From contig JAPLQF010000011.1 of the NCBI GenBank assembly GCA_026399875.1, positions 1 through 64,000 of the forward strand: a stretch of 64,000 nucleotides of DNA, written 5' to 3'. A program made the translations under genes and the position numbers. Shown here piece after piece: positions 8,004 through 15,905 of this stretch. Numbering within the stretch: position 1 is the stretch's first letter; the number at the start of each line of letters is the position of its first letter. The notes under the pieces are model-generated. The model searched no databases. It worked only from the letters and a program-made list of their open reading frames with translations, and was not told where the DNA came from. This DNA is from Burkholderiales bacterium. Its GTDB lineage: Bacteria > Pseudomonadota > Gammaproteobacteria > Burkholderiales > Burkholderiaceae_E.

Positions 8004-8873
8004 CTAGCTGGCGGTAACGCGGCGCGCACGCTCTCGCTCGATCAGATACAGACCCGCTGCCAGCAGCAGCGCAATGCCCAGCCAACCCAGGGCATTGGGT
8101 ACATCCCCCCAGACCAGCCAGCCCAGGACCAGCGCGCACAGCAGGCCGACATAACGAAACGGTGCCACCACCGAGAGGTCGCCACTGCGGGTGCTGGCGA
8201 TGATCATCAGATAGCCGGCCGACAGAAACACCGATGCGCCGGCGAGCATGCCGAGCTCGAATGCGCCCGGTGTCTGCCAGCCCTGAAAAACCGACAGCCC
8301 GCCTGCCATCAACGTCACCGCCACCGCGGTGGTCAGGGTGATCGCCAGTGACGCAATGCCCGGGGCAATGCGCCGCGTGGCCAGATCGCGCACCGCGTGC
8401 AGGAAGGTTGCCAGCAGGCACAGCAGCGAGAAGGCATTGAAGCCCTCCGAGCGCGGCTGGATCACCATCAGCACGCCGACAAAGCCGGCCCCGATCGCCA
8501 GACCCCGGCGTGCATCAATACGCTCACCGAGCAGCAGCACCGCAAAAAGCGCAATGAAGAGCGGCGAGGCCATGTTGATCGCGGTGGCATTGGCGATCGG
8601 CAGATGAAAGAGCGACACCAGATAGAAGATCGAGGCGATGCCATCGATCGCGGCCCGCACCATCACCGCGGGCTGGGCGAGTTCAGCCCTGCGCATCGGC
8701 GTGCCGCTGATCCGTGCAATCGCCAGGATCAGCACGGTGGCCATCAGTCCTCGCAGAAAAATCAGCTGCGCTGCAGGCAGCGCCTGACTCACGATCTTGA
8801 CCAGCATGTCATTGACGACGAAGCAGGCCATTGCACCGGCCATCAGCCGGATGCCGCGCAGATTGGCGTGCAA
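8004..8873 (-). CDS. EamA (drug/metabolite transporter) family permease
   Basis: About 289 aa with roughly ten hydrophobic segments in two repeated EamA halves: ACFVVNDMLVK in the first and ALVLGWLVWGDVPNALGW in the second. It is an inner-membrane exporter of unknown metabolite. The start is uncertain. ATG at 8843 would begin inside the first membrane helix, whereas TTG at 8873 adds HANLRGIRL, a segment family members normally have, so TTG is preferred. It follows the acyl-CoA dehydrogenase by 31 bp. Confidence 0.82.
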   Translation of the reverse strand: MHANLRGIRLMAGAMACFVVNDMLVKIVSQALPAAQLIFLRGLMATVLILAIARISGTPMRRAELAQPAVMVRAAIDGIASIFYLVSLFHLPIANATAINMASPLFIALFAVLLLGERIDARRGLAIGAGFVGVLMVIQPRSEGFNAFSLLCLLATFLHAVRDLATRRIAPGIASLAITLTTAVAVTLMAGGLSVFQGWQTPGAFELGMLAGASVFLSAGYLMIIASTRSGDLSVVAPFRYVGLLCALVLGWLVWGDVPNALGWLGIALLLAAGLYLIERERARRVTAS

Positions 8874-8904
8874 CTCAGTCGCGTGCAGATCAGTGACGTG
8901 CAGC

Positions 8905-10065
8905 TCAGCCCGCAGCTGCGGCAGACCGGCGCACGCCGGCCGCGATCCGATCGAGCATGACTTCGGTCGAGCCATCGACGAAGTTGGACACGCGCGCGCC
9001 CACCTGATGACGGCCGAAGGGATGCACCTCGCGCAGGCCCTCGGCGCCCATTGCCTGGGCGAGCGCCGCGATCTGACGATCGGCCATGCGGGTCGACAGG
9101 AGCTTGGCCTGCGCCGCCTCGATCTGGGCATCGAGCCCGTCATCGATGCGCGACGCCGCATGCGCCACCATCAGCCGGCAGGCGGCAAGTTCGGCCGAGG
9201 CTTCGGCCAGACGCCAGCCCCATCCTTGGTGCGCCGCCAGCGGCTCGCCGAAGGTGGTGCGACGCTCGCCGTACTCGGCAGCGATGCGCAGCGCCTCGCC
9301 GACCATACCGCAAGCCATCGCAGCGATGTAGGTGCGCGCGCCGTTGATCGAGGTCATCGCCGATTTGAAGGCCAGCCCGGGCGGCTGCAGCATTTCGTTG
9401 TCGGCAGCCAGATAGCCGTCGAGCGTGAACCCGCCGGCACCGATGGTGTGCTGGCCAGCCAGATCAAAACCGGTCTCATGGATGAAACCGGCCTGCCGGG
9501 CATCGACCACGAAGCCGGCAATCCCACGCGGACCCGCGCCGGCCTCGGTCTGGGCAAAGAGGATCACGACGTCGGCGATGGGTGCGTTCACGATCCAGGC
9601 CTTGCGTCCGCTGATGCGCCAGCCGCCATCAACCTTGGTGGCCAGGGTCTTGATGGCACCGAAGTCGGATCCGGCATGCGGCTCGGTCAGCGCGGTGCAG
9701 CCGATCAGCTTGCCGGCGATCAGGCCCGGCACATAGCGGGCGGCGACCTCGGGCACGGCATCGCGCAGCAGCTTGAACGAGACGTTCTGGGTATTGATCA
9801 GCGACATCGCAAAACCGAAGTCGGCGGCGGCCAGTCGCTCGGTGACCTTGACCTTCATCGAAAACGGCAGCCCCAGCCCGCCATGTTCGCGCGGCGCCTC
9901 GATACCGCACAGGCCAAAGGCGGCGGCCTGATCGATCGCCTCGCGTCCGACGCGCCGTTCGCGCTCCCAGACGATGGCGCCGGGCGCCACCACCTCGCGG
10001 GCAAAGGCACTGACGCGCTCGAGCAGCGCGGCCTGGTCAATCGGGTCTTTGAGAGCGTGGTTCAT
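8905..10065 (-). CDS. Acyl-CoA dehydrogenase family protein
   Basis: A 386-aa flavoprotein of the acyl-CoA dehydrogenase family. It has the FAD/substrate loop CTALTEPHAGSDFGAIKT, WRISGRKAWIVNA, AEYGERRTTFGEPLAAHQ and the C-terminal block from MGAEGLREVHPFGRH to VDGSTEVML. It would oxidise a CoA thioester and pass electrons to ETF. It heads a minus-strand group with EamA, an aminotransferase and a hydratase, and is divergent from a dioxygenase–thioesterase–CoA ligase group. A shared catabolic route is inferred; substrate chain type cannot be told. Confidence 0.9.
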   Translation of the reverse strand: MNHALKDPIDQAALLERVSAFAREVVAPGAIVWERERRVGREAIDQAAAFGLCGIEAPREHGGLGLPFSMKVKVTERLAAADFGFAMSLINTQNVSFKLLRDAVPEVAARYVPGLIAGKLIGCTALTEPHAGSDFGAIKTLATKVDGGWRISGRKAWIVNAPIADVVILFAQTEAGAGPRGIAGFVVDARQAGFIHETGFDLAGQHTIGAGGFTLDGYLAADNEMLQPPGLAFKSAMTSINGARTYIAAMACGMVGEALRIAAEYGERRTTFGEPLAAHQGWGWRLAEASAELAACRLMVAHAASRIDDGLDAQIEAAQAKLLSTRMADRQIAALAQAMGAEGLREVHPFGRHQVGARVSNFVDGSTEVMLDRIAAGVRRSAAAAG

Positions 10066-10209
10066 GGTCTGGGCAATGAGATCGGTGGCAATCGATCGAT
10101 GTTACGCGAGGCGTGACGGGACTGCTCCACGTCCAGACGGATTCCGAGATAAGCTCGCAGCGATGGCCCGCGACCGCAGACGGCGCCACACCCGAATGCA
10201 GGAGACACC

Positions 10210-11112
10210 ATGCCGATTACCCTGTCTGCCATGACGCCGGGCTTTGCCGCCGAAGTTGGCGATATCGACCTGGTCCAGCCGCTCTCGCCTGCCGATGAAC
10301 AGGCGATTCGGGCCGCCTTTACCGAGTACGGTGTGCTGATCTTCACCGCCCAGAGCCTCACGGCTCAGCAGCATCTCGACTTCGCGAAAATCTTCGGTCC
10401 GCTCGAGCGCAGTGTGGCCTCGATCATGCCGGGGCAGGCGCTGCGGGTGCGCGAGGAGATCGCCGACATCGCCAACCTGACCCCTGATGGCAAGGTCTGG
10501 GACAAGGACAATCGCCTGCGACAGTTTCAGCTCGGCAACCGGCTGTGGCACACCGACAGCTCCTTCAAACAACCGACCGGCTACACCTCGATGCTCTACT
10601 GCCGCTCGGTCGCGCCGGTCGGCGGACATACCGAATTCGCCGACCTGCGCGCCGCATACGATGCGCTCGATACCGCTACGCTCGACAAGATCGACGGTCT
10701 GATTGCCGAGCACTCGCTGCTCTATTCGCGCGCACGGCTCGGCTTTACCGACTTCTCGGAGCCCGAGCGCATTGCCTTTGCACCGCAGGCGCGCCCGCTG
10801 GTGCGCACCCTGTCCGATTCGGGCAGGCGCTCACTGTATCTGGCCTCGCATATCGGCCGCATCCGCGGCATGGACGATTCGGCTGCGCAGGCGCTCCTCG
10901 CCCAGCTGATTGCGCATGCCACCGAGCGGCGCTTTACCTACCTGCATCGCTGGCGGGTCGGCGATCTGGTGCTCTGGGACAACCGCTGCACCATGCATCG
11001 CGGCACGCCCTTTGACGACACCCGCTTTGCGCGCGACATGCAGCGCGCCACCACCTCCGACCGCCCGGACGTGTTCGCGCACGAGCTGGCTGCCGCCGCG
11101 AAGGTGGCCTGA
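10210..11112 (+). CDS. TauD/TfdA family dioxygenase (2,4-D dioxygenase-like)
   Basis: A 300-aa Fe(II)/2-oxoglutarate dioxygenase, starting after a GGAGA site. Ligands are His114 and Asp116 in LWHTDSSFK and His263 in LWDNRCTMH, followed by an Arg-rich FARDMQRATT segment for 2-oxoglutarate. Sequence style is closer to TfdA/alpha-ketoglutarate-dependent 2,4-D dioxygenase relatives than to TauD. It leads a plus-strand group with a hot-dog thioesterase 13 bp downstream and an acyl-CoA ligase, so it may hydroxylate an acid that is then activated to CoA. That coupling is inference. Confidence 0.9.
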   Translation: MPITLSAMTPGFAAEVGDIDLVQPLSPADEQAIRAAFTEYGVLIFTAQSLTAQQHLDFAKIFGPLERSVASIMPGQALRVREEIADIANLTPDGKVWDKDNRLRQFQLGNRLWHTDSSFKQPTGYTSMLYCRSVAPVGGHTEFADLRAAYDALDTATLDKIDGLIAEHSLLYSRARLGFTDFSEPERIAFAPQARPLVRTLSDSGRRSLYLASHIGRIRGMDDSAAQALLAQLIAHATERRFTYLHRWRVGDLVLWDNRCTMHRGTPFDDTRFARDMQRATTSDRPDVFAHELAAAAKVA

Positions 11113-11124
11113 GGGCTGACAAAG

Positions 11125-11583
11125 ATGACCGCACCCCTGCAGAGCCATGAATTGCGCATCGAGGTCACCGACAGCGACCTGCCCGATGACCGCTTCTCGA
11201 ACCATGTCAACAACGCGCGCTATTTCGCCTTCATCAACCGGGCCTTCCATGGATGGTATGTGGCGATGGGCATCCGCGACCGCACCCAGCCCTTTGCCGC
11301 GGTCATGGCCAGCACGACCTATGATTTTTTGCGCGAGGTGAATCCGCCGGGCGCGGTGCTGTGCCGCATCCGGGTCGACAAGGTCGGTCGCAGCAGCATG
11401 GAACACACCGTCGAGATCTGGGATGTCGGCGCGCAGACCGAGCCGCTGCTGGCCGGACGCGGACGCGTTCGCCATGTCTGGATCGAGCGGGCAGTGAGGC
11501 AATCGAGACCCTGGCCGGCTGAACTGCTCGCCCTGTGCTGGGATGGCACACCCCTGGGTACACAGCCAGTCAACAACGATTAA
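11125..11583 (+). CDS. Hot-dog fold acyl-CoA thioesterase
   Basis: A 152-aa protein of the 4-hydroxybenzoyl-CoA thioesterase/YbgC type. It begins with a strand, then DSDLPDDRFSNHVNNARYFAFINRA, where the helix after HVNNARY carries the usual active-site region. TTYDFLREVNPPGAVLCRIRV and RSSMEHTVEIWD follow. It would hydrolyse an acyl-CoA thioester in the cytosol. It lies between the dioxygenase (13 bp) and the ligase (21 bp) and is likely in the same operon. Substrate is unknown. Confidence 0.85.
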   Translation: MTAPLQSHELRIEVTDSDLPDDRFSNHVNNARYFAFINRAFHGWYVAMGIRDRTQPFAAVMASTTYDFLREVNPPGAVLCRIRVDKVGRSSMEHTVEIWDVGAQTEPLLAGRGRVRHVWIERAVRQSRPWPAELLALCWDGTPLGTQPVNND

Positions 11584-11603
11584 CCGCAACAGGAGACCCG
11601 ACG

Positions 11604-13163
11604 ATGTACCTCACCCAAGCCCTTCACCGTGCGGTCCAGCAGCATCCCGAGCGCACCGCAGTGCGCTTTGGCGAGCGCAGCCGGACTTTCAGAGAATTTG
11701 CCGATCGTGTCGCGCGCCTTGCAGGCGGGCTGCAGTCGCTCGGCATCAAGGCCGGCGATCGGGTCGCCATGCTCTCTCTCAATTCCGACCGCTACCTCGA
11801 ATACCAGATGGCCGTGCCCTGGGCCGGCGGTGTGCTCAACCCCTGCAACACACGGTGGTCGGCCGCCGAGATTGTCTATTCGCTCGACGATTCCGGATCG
11901 ACCCTGCTGCTGGTCGACGAGAACTTTCGCCCGATGATCGAGGGGCTGCGCCGCGATGCCAAGACCCTGCGCGAGGTGATCTATTGCGGCGATGCGCAGG
12001 CACCTGCCGGCACCCATGATTACGAGGCGCTGATTGCCGCCTCGGCGCCGGTCCCGGATGCAGTCAGGCGCGGCGACGATCTGGCCGGCATCTTCTACAC
12101 CGGCGGCACGACCGGCTTTCCCAAGGGCGTGATGCTCAGCCACACCAATCTGTGCAGCTCGGGTCTGGCGATGCGCGCCGATGGCCTGGCCACGCCCAAC
12201 GGCACCTATCTGCATGCCGCGCCGATGTTCCATCTGGCCGACATGGGCGTGGCGATGCCGCACTGGATCGAAGGCAATTCGCATTCGATCGTGCCGGGCT
12301 TCAACCCGGAAGGCGTGCTCGACATCATGGCCCGCGACCGGGTCACCCATGTGCTGCTGGTGCCGACCATGATCCAGATGATGGTCGACCATCCGGCAAT
12401 GAAACAGCCGCGCGATCTGAGTGCGCTGCACACCATCGCCTATGGCGCCTCACCGATGTCGGAAGCGGTGATCGAGCGGGCCATGGCGGCGCTGCCAGGG
12501 GTGGGCTTCATGCAGGCCTACGGCATGACCGAGCTCTCGCCGCTGGCGACCATCAACCCGGCCTGGGCGCATACCGCCGAGGGCCGCAAATTCGGCAAGC
12601 TGCGGGCCGCCGGCCGGGCGAGCTTTTGCTGCGAGGTGCGCATCGTCGACACCGAGGGGCGCGAGGTGCCGCGCGGCACGGTGGGCGAAGTGATCGTGCG
12701 GGGTCCGAATGTGATGCAGGGCTACTGGAACAAGCCTGAGCAGACCGCAGCCGCCCTCAAAAACGGCTGGATGCATACCGGTGATGGCGCCTATATGGAC
12801 GAGGACGGCTTCATCTTCATCGCCGATCGTCTGAAGGACATGATCATCAGCGGCGGCGAGAACATCTATTCGGCCGAAGTCGAAAATGCGCTGGCGCAGC
12901 ACCCGTCGATTGCGGCCTGTGCAGTGATCGGCATTCCAAGCGAGCAGTGGGGCGAGTCGGTGCATGCGGTGGTGGTGCGCAAGCCCGGGCAGGACCCCAC
13001 ACCCGAGGCGCTGATTGCGCACTGCAAATCATTGATCGCCGGCTACAAGTGCCCGCGCAGCATCGATTTCGTGGAGGCCCTGCCTTTGTCAGGCGCGGGC
13101 AAGGTCCTCAAGACCGCGCTGCGCGAGCCGTTCTGGAAAGGGCGCACGCGCAACGTGGCCTGA
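11604..13163 (+). CDS. Long-chain/medium-chain acyl-CoA ligase (AMP-forming)
   Basis: A 519-aa adenylate-forming ligase; the start at 11604 follows AGGAGA. Signature motifs are GIFYTGGTTGFPKGVMLSH (P-loop), QAYGMTELSP, TGDGAYMDEDGF, IADRLKDMIISGGENIY, and the A10 lysine in LPLSGAGKVLK. It would activate a carboxylic acid to its CoA ester with ATP. It is last in the dioxygenase–thioesterase–ligase group, and the following toxin-antitoxin genes are convergent with it (10 bp gap). Chain length or aryl specificity cannot be read from the sequence. Confidence 0.92.
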   Translation: MYLTQALHRAVQQHPERTAVRFGERSRTFREFADRVARLAGGLQSLGIKAGDRVAMLSLNSDRYLEYQMAVPWAGGVLNPCNTRWSAAEIVYSLDDSGSTLLLVDENFRPMIEGLRRDAKTLREVIYCGDAQAPAGTHDYEALIAASAPVPDAVRRGDDLAGIFYTGGTTGFPKGVMLSHTNLCSSGLAMRADGLATPNGTYLHAAPMFHLADMGVAMPHWIEGNSHSIVPGFNPEGVLDIMARDRVTHVLLVPTMIQMMVDHPAMKQPRDLSALHTIAYGASPMSEAVIERAMAALPGVGFMQAYGMTELSPLATINPAWAHTAEGRKFGKLRAAGRASFCCEVRIVDTEGREVPRGTVGEVIVRGPNVMQGYWNKPEQTAAALKNGWMHTGDGAYMDEDGFIFIADRLKDMIISGGENIYSAEVENALAQHPSIAACAVIGIPSEQWGESVHAVVVRKPGQDPTPEALIAHCKSLIAGYKCPRSIDFVEALPLSGAGKVLKTALREPFWKGRTRNVA

Positions 13164-13172
13164 GGGATTAGG

Positions 13173-13472
13173 TCAGGCGGGAAGAAGCGCGCAGCGAGGA
13201 ATCCGTGCAAGTTCATCCTGCATGGCCTCGCGCGCCAGCGCCGTGTCGTAGCTGGCCTGCCCGCGCAACCACCAACCGTCACTGAGGCCGAAATAGCGGC
13301 AAAGCCTGAGGTCTGTATCGGCAGTGACCGCGCGCTTGCCGGCGACGATGTCACCGATCCGTTGCGGCGGAACCCCGATATCCTTCGCAAGGCGATATTT
13401 CGTGAGGCCCAGAGGCTTCAGGAATTCTTCTTCGAGCATCTCGCCGGGCGAGACGGGCAGGACGGTACGCAT
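13173..13472 (-). CDS. higA: HigA-family antitoxin
   Basis: A 99-aa XRE-family helix-turn-helix protein. It has the HigA opening SPGEMLEEEFLKPLGLT, an HTH from KYRLAKDIGVPPQRIGDIVAGKR, and the family's DTDLRLCRYFGLSDGWWL block. As the antitoxin it would bind and neutralise HigB and repress their shared promoter. It follows higB by 12 bp, the toxin-first order typical of higBA. Confidence 0.93.
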   Translation of the reverse strand: MRTVLPVSPGEMLEEEFLKPLGLTKYRLAKDIGVPPQRIGDIVAGKRAVTADTDLRLCRYFGLSDGWWLRGQASYDTALAREAMQDELARIPRCALLPA

Positions 13473-13484
13473 GGCTGAACTCCT

Positions 13485-13766
13485 TCAGTGATAGTCGACA
13501 ATCTCGACTTCGGCGGCACCATCTGCCGTCCAGATGAAGCACAGACGCCATTGTTCGTTGATGCGAATGCTGTGCTGGCCCTGCCGATTATTCTTGAGCG
13601 ATTCGAGTCGGTTCCCGGGCGGGATTTTCAGATCATCAAGCACCGCCGACCAGTCGAGTTGCGAAAGTTTGCGAAGCGCGACTCGCTCGATGTTCACCCA
13701 GCGACGCACCCTGCGCCCCTCGAAAAGGGCCCTGGTGTCTTTGCACTTGAAGCTTTTGATCGCCAC
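13485..13766 (-). CDS. higB: HigB-family toxin (RelE superfamily)
   Basis: A 93-aa RelE/HigB-like mRNA endonuclease toxin. The start codon is GTG. Family landmarks are IKSFKCKDTRALFEG, ALRKLSQLDWS, LKIPPGNRLESLK, and the C-terminal SIRINEQWRLCFIWTADGAAEVEIVDYH that carries the catalytic Arg/His region. It would cleave ribosome-bound mRNA when HigA is lost. The promoter directly upstream contains a palindrome expected to be the HigA operator. Confidence 0.93.
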   Translation of the reverse strand: MAIKSFKCKDTRALFEGRRVRRWVNIERVALRKLSQLDWSAVLDDLKIPPGNRLESLKNNRQGQHSIRINEQWRLCFIWTADGAAEVEIVDYH

Positions 13767-13770
13767 GGGT

Positions 13771-13800
13771 CGATATTAACGTGATGCGTTAATATGTCAA
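13771..13800 (-). promoter_or_regulatory. higBA promoter with embedded palindromic operator
   Basis: A perfect 9-bp inverted repeat with 5-bp spacer (atattaacg at 13773-13781, cgttaatat at 13787-13795) is overlapped on the minus strand by TTGACA (13800-13795) and TAATAT (13778-13773) spaced 16 bp. Repressor binding would block polymerase directly. The predicted transcript start falls at or next to the higB GTG, suggesting a leaderless or near-leaderless mRNA. Confidence 0.75.
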
Positions 13801-13924
13801 GCTCGAGCCAGGTATATCGTGTGCCGCCGCTGCGTCGCAACCACCAGGCTTCAAATACGATCGACAGCAGGAACACTGGCGCGAGCGCCAGCAAAATCAG
13901 GCCAGGGGCAAAGCCAAGACTCAT
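13790..13924 (-). pseudogene. Sterol desaturase family N-terminal remnant
   Basis: The minus-strand frame begins with ATG after AAAAGGGCG and encodes a membrane N-terminus: MSLGFAPGLILLALAPVFLL, then SIVFEAWWLRRSGGTRYTW. This resembles the first helix and EAWxLRR segment of sterol desaturase/fatty acid hydroxylase proteins. Similarity ends exactly where the higBA promoter begins (about 13800). The frame then runs antisense-free through the higB start region to 13694 without His-box motifs. No C-terminal part is present before the acyl-CoA ligase. It is read as a truncated gene; a short true membrane peptide is an alternative. Confidence 0.55.
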
Positions 13925-13965
13925 CGCCCTTTTCTCATCGCCATTCCTGACTCGTCAGGGCAGCC

Positions 13966-14580
13966 TCAGACCCCCACCACGCCGCGACCATCACCGCGCG
14001 CATCGCCTTCCAGATGCAGGCTGCATCCGATCAGCTGCGCGGTGTGGGGCGGCTCGGCCAGCAGGATCGACACCGAGGTGTTCTCGAGTTTTTCGGGCAC
14101 ATCCAGCCCCTCGGGCAGATGCACATGGGCGGCCAGGAATTCACGGATGAAAAGGCCGTGCGAGACCACCGCCAGATCGCCGCCCACCTGCTCGCGCATA
14201 GCGAGGATCCAGCTGTAAGCCTGCGCGATGCGAGCGCGGAACTGGGCCATCGATTCACCGTTGGGCGGGCCGCGATCATCATGGATCGGGTCATAGCCGA
14301 GGTCGTCGAACCGGCTTCCGCGCAGGTCGCCAAAATTGCGTTCGCCAAGCAGCGGCGACTCGATGACCGGCAGACCGGTGGCCTTGGCGATCGCCTCTGC
14401 AGTCTGCCGCGCGCGGGCCATGTCGCTACTGAGGATCGCCTTGGGGGGTGCGGCAGCAAAACGACGGCCAACCGCCCGAGCCTGCTCCAGCCCTCGCTCG
14501 CCAAGCGGCGTATCGGGGAATTGCAGGACGCGAGCGGCATTCAGCGCCGTCTCGCCGTGTCTTACCAGGATGATCGTCAT
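13966..14580 (-). CDS. Histidine phosphatase family protein (phosphoglycerate mutase-like)
   Basis: A 204-aa protein with the phosphohistidine motif ILVRHGETALNAARVLQ at the N-terminus, RARQTAEAIA, a GERNFGDLRG motif carrying the catalytic acid, and the second histidine in AVVSHGLFIREFLA. It is a cytosolic phosphatase or mutase; the substrate could be a sugar phosphate or small phosphoester. The start at 14580 places RHGE at the usual position; a longer upstream frame is Arg-rich and non-homologous. It is divergent from the NIPSNAP gene. Confidence 0.88.
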   Translation of the reverse strand: MTIILVRHGETALNAARVLQFPDTPLGERGLEQARAVGRRFAAAPPKAILSSDMARARQTAEAIAKATGLPVIESPLLGERNFGDLRGSRFDDLGYDPIHDDRGPPNGESMAQFRARIAQAYSWILAMREQVGGDLAVVSHGLFIREFLAAHVHLPEGLDVPEKLENTSVSILLAEPPHTAQLIGCSLHLEGDARGDGRGVVGV

Positions 14581-14672
14581 GAGCGTTTCGGCCGGTGGAT
14601 GAAGCGTTGGTCGGAGACGGCAAGGCAAGGCTACACTGCCCGCAGACACCTCACCACCGGGAGACACGCACC

Positions 14673-14990
14673 ATGGCAATTTTCGAACTTCGCACCTATG
14701 ACGTCGTCGTCGGCAAGATGGCCGATGTCGTCGAGCTCTACAAGACTCAGGGCTGGCCGGCCGTGGCCAAGCATCCGCCAAGGCTGGTGGGCTATTTCAC
14801 AGGCGATATCGGCGCCATCAACCAGTTGGTGCATCTGTGGAAATTCAACGATGACGCCGACCGTCGTGCTTTCTGGGCAGGCCTGTTTTCAGACCCTGAA
14901 TTCATGGCCTTTGCCAAGCAGCTGCGCCCTCTGCTGAAACATCAGGAAAACAAGCTGATGATGTCGGCGCCCTGGGGGCCGACGCCCTGA
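14673..14990 (+). CDS. NIPSNAP family protein
   Basis: A 105-aa single NIPSNAP domain (dimeric alpha/beta barrel): IFELRTYDVVVGKMADVVELY, GYFTGDIGAINQLVHLWKF and DADRRAFWAGLFSDPEF match the family, and the C-terminus EN-KLMM-APW also fits. The start at 14673 follows a GGGAGACACGCACC leader. Function is poorly defined; relatives occur near catabolic genes in Burkholderiales. It is a stand-alone transcription unit, divergent from the phosphatase. Confidence 0.85.
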   Translation: MAIFELRTYDVVVGKMADVVELYKTQGWPAVAKHPPRLVGYFTGDIGAINQLVHLWKFNDDADRRAFWAGLFSDPEFMAFAKQLRPLLKHQENKLMMSAPWGPTP

Positions 14991-15065
14991 GGTTCTCAGG
15001 TTCTGACGTTCTGATGACATGACCGCCTAACACGGCTGCGTCGGCAGCGGCGCTGCGCGATCCGC

Positions 15066-15905
15066 TCAATCGCGCTCGCGCCGATCGCCTGAGTTCCCGG
15101 GCTTACCGGAGGTCACCGCCTCACCCGCCTCACCCGACTTGGCCGCCTCGCGCCCGCCCGAGCGGCCGTGCTCGGGCTCCTCGCTCGCACTGCGATGACA
15201 AGTCACGCAGTTCTTGAAGTCGGTGATGCCTTCCTTGCGGTGCTTGCGCTCGATATTCGAGACGGTGTGCTCGTGGCAGCCGTAGCAGGTATAGCGGCTG
15301 AACACATTGCCGAGATGGCAGGTGGCGCACGGGGCGTTGTGGTCACGATCGAGCAGAAAATATTTTTCATGCGCGAAGGTGGCCGGCGTCCAGGCCGGCG
15401 GCCGGTGGCATTGCGCGCAGGCGGTGTTCAGGCCGCGATGCAGGTCATTGACCGGTGCCTGATGGCAGCTCTCGCAGCGCTCGCGAATCGCCGGGCGCAG
15501 CAGCTCGTGCGAGAAGGGTTTGACGCCCCGCTCGCCAACCAGCCTCGGGCTGCTGTGATCGCTGTGGCAAGCCATGCAGTCCTGCTCGATCAGCTCCTGA
15601 TGAAACGACAGCGTTGTGGTGCCGGCAATCGCTTTGCCGGTGGTGGTACGCAGGCCGATGTCGGCCACCGCATGACAGCTCACACAGCGCTGGGCCGACA
15701 CGCCGCGCAGGGGTGCATGACAGGCGAAGCAGTCGGTCGACAGGCCGGCATGGGCCGGCATCAGCGCGCCGGGGCTGATCATCAGTCGCGGATTGATGAA
15801 GGCGAGCGCGACCACGCCGATGAGCGCCACCGAGATCAATGCCAGAAGCCAGCGGCGGCGCAGGATCGCCAGCCACCCCCTGATCCGCAGCCACAGGGCA
15901 CTCAC
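15066..15905 (-). CDS. Membrane-anchored octaheme-type multiheme cytochrome c
   Basis: A 279-aa protein with one N-terminal membrane anchor (LLALISVALIGVVALAF) and eight CxxCH heme sites: CFACH, CVSCH, CMACH, CESCH, CAQCH, CATCH, CYGCH and CVTCH. The C-terminal 40 residues are charged, Gly/Glu-rich and heme-free. The start is GTG at 15905, overlapping the upstream stop by GTGA. It would carry electrons in the periplasm, receiving them from or giving them to the cytochrome b encoded just upstream. It resembles class III/cytochrome c3-like tetraheme repeats; terminal acceptor unknown. Confidence 0.85.
   Translation of the reverse strand: MSALWLRIRGWLAILRRRWLLALISVALIGVVALAFINPRLMISPGALMPAHAGLSTDCFACHAPLRGVSAQRCVSCHAVADIGLRTTTGKAIAGTTTLSFHQELIEQDCMACHSDHSSPRLVGERGVKPFSHELLRPAIRERCESCHQAPVNDLHRGLNTACAQCHRPPAWTPATFAHEKYFLLDRDHNAPCATCHLGNVFSRYTCYGCHEHTVSNIERKHRKEGITDFKNCVTCHRSASEEPEHGRSGGREAAKSGEAGEAVTSGKPGNSGDRRERD

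Noticed and set aside
14990-15065. Degenerate ggttctnagg/ttctgac repeats after the NIPSNAP gene
   Set aside because: Too short and imperfect to distinguish from chance; no stem or T-run for a terminator.
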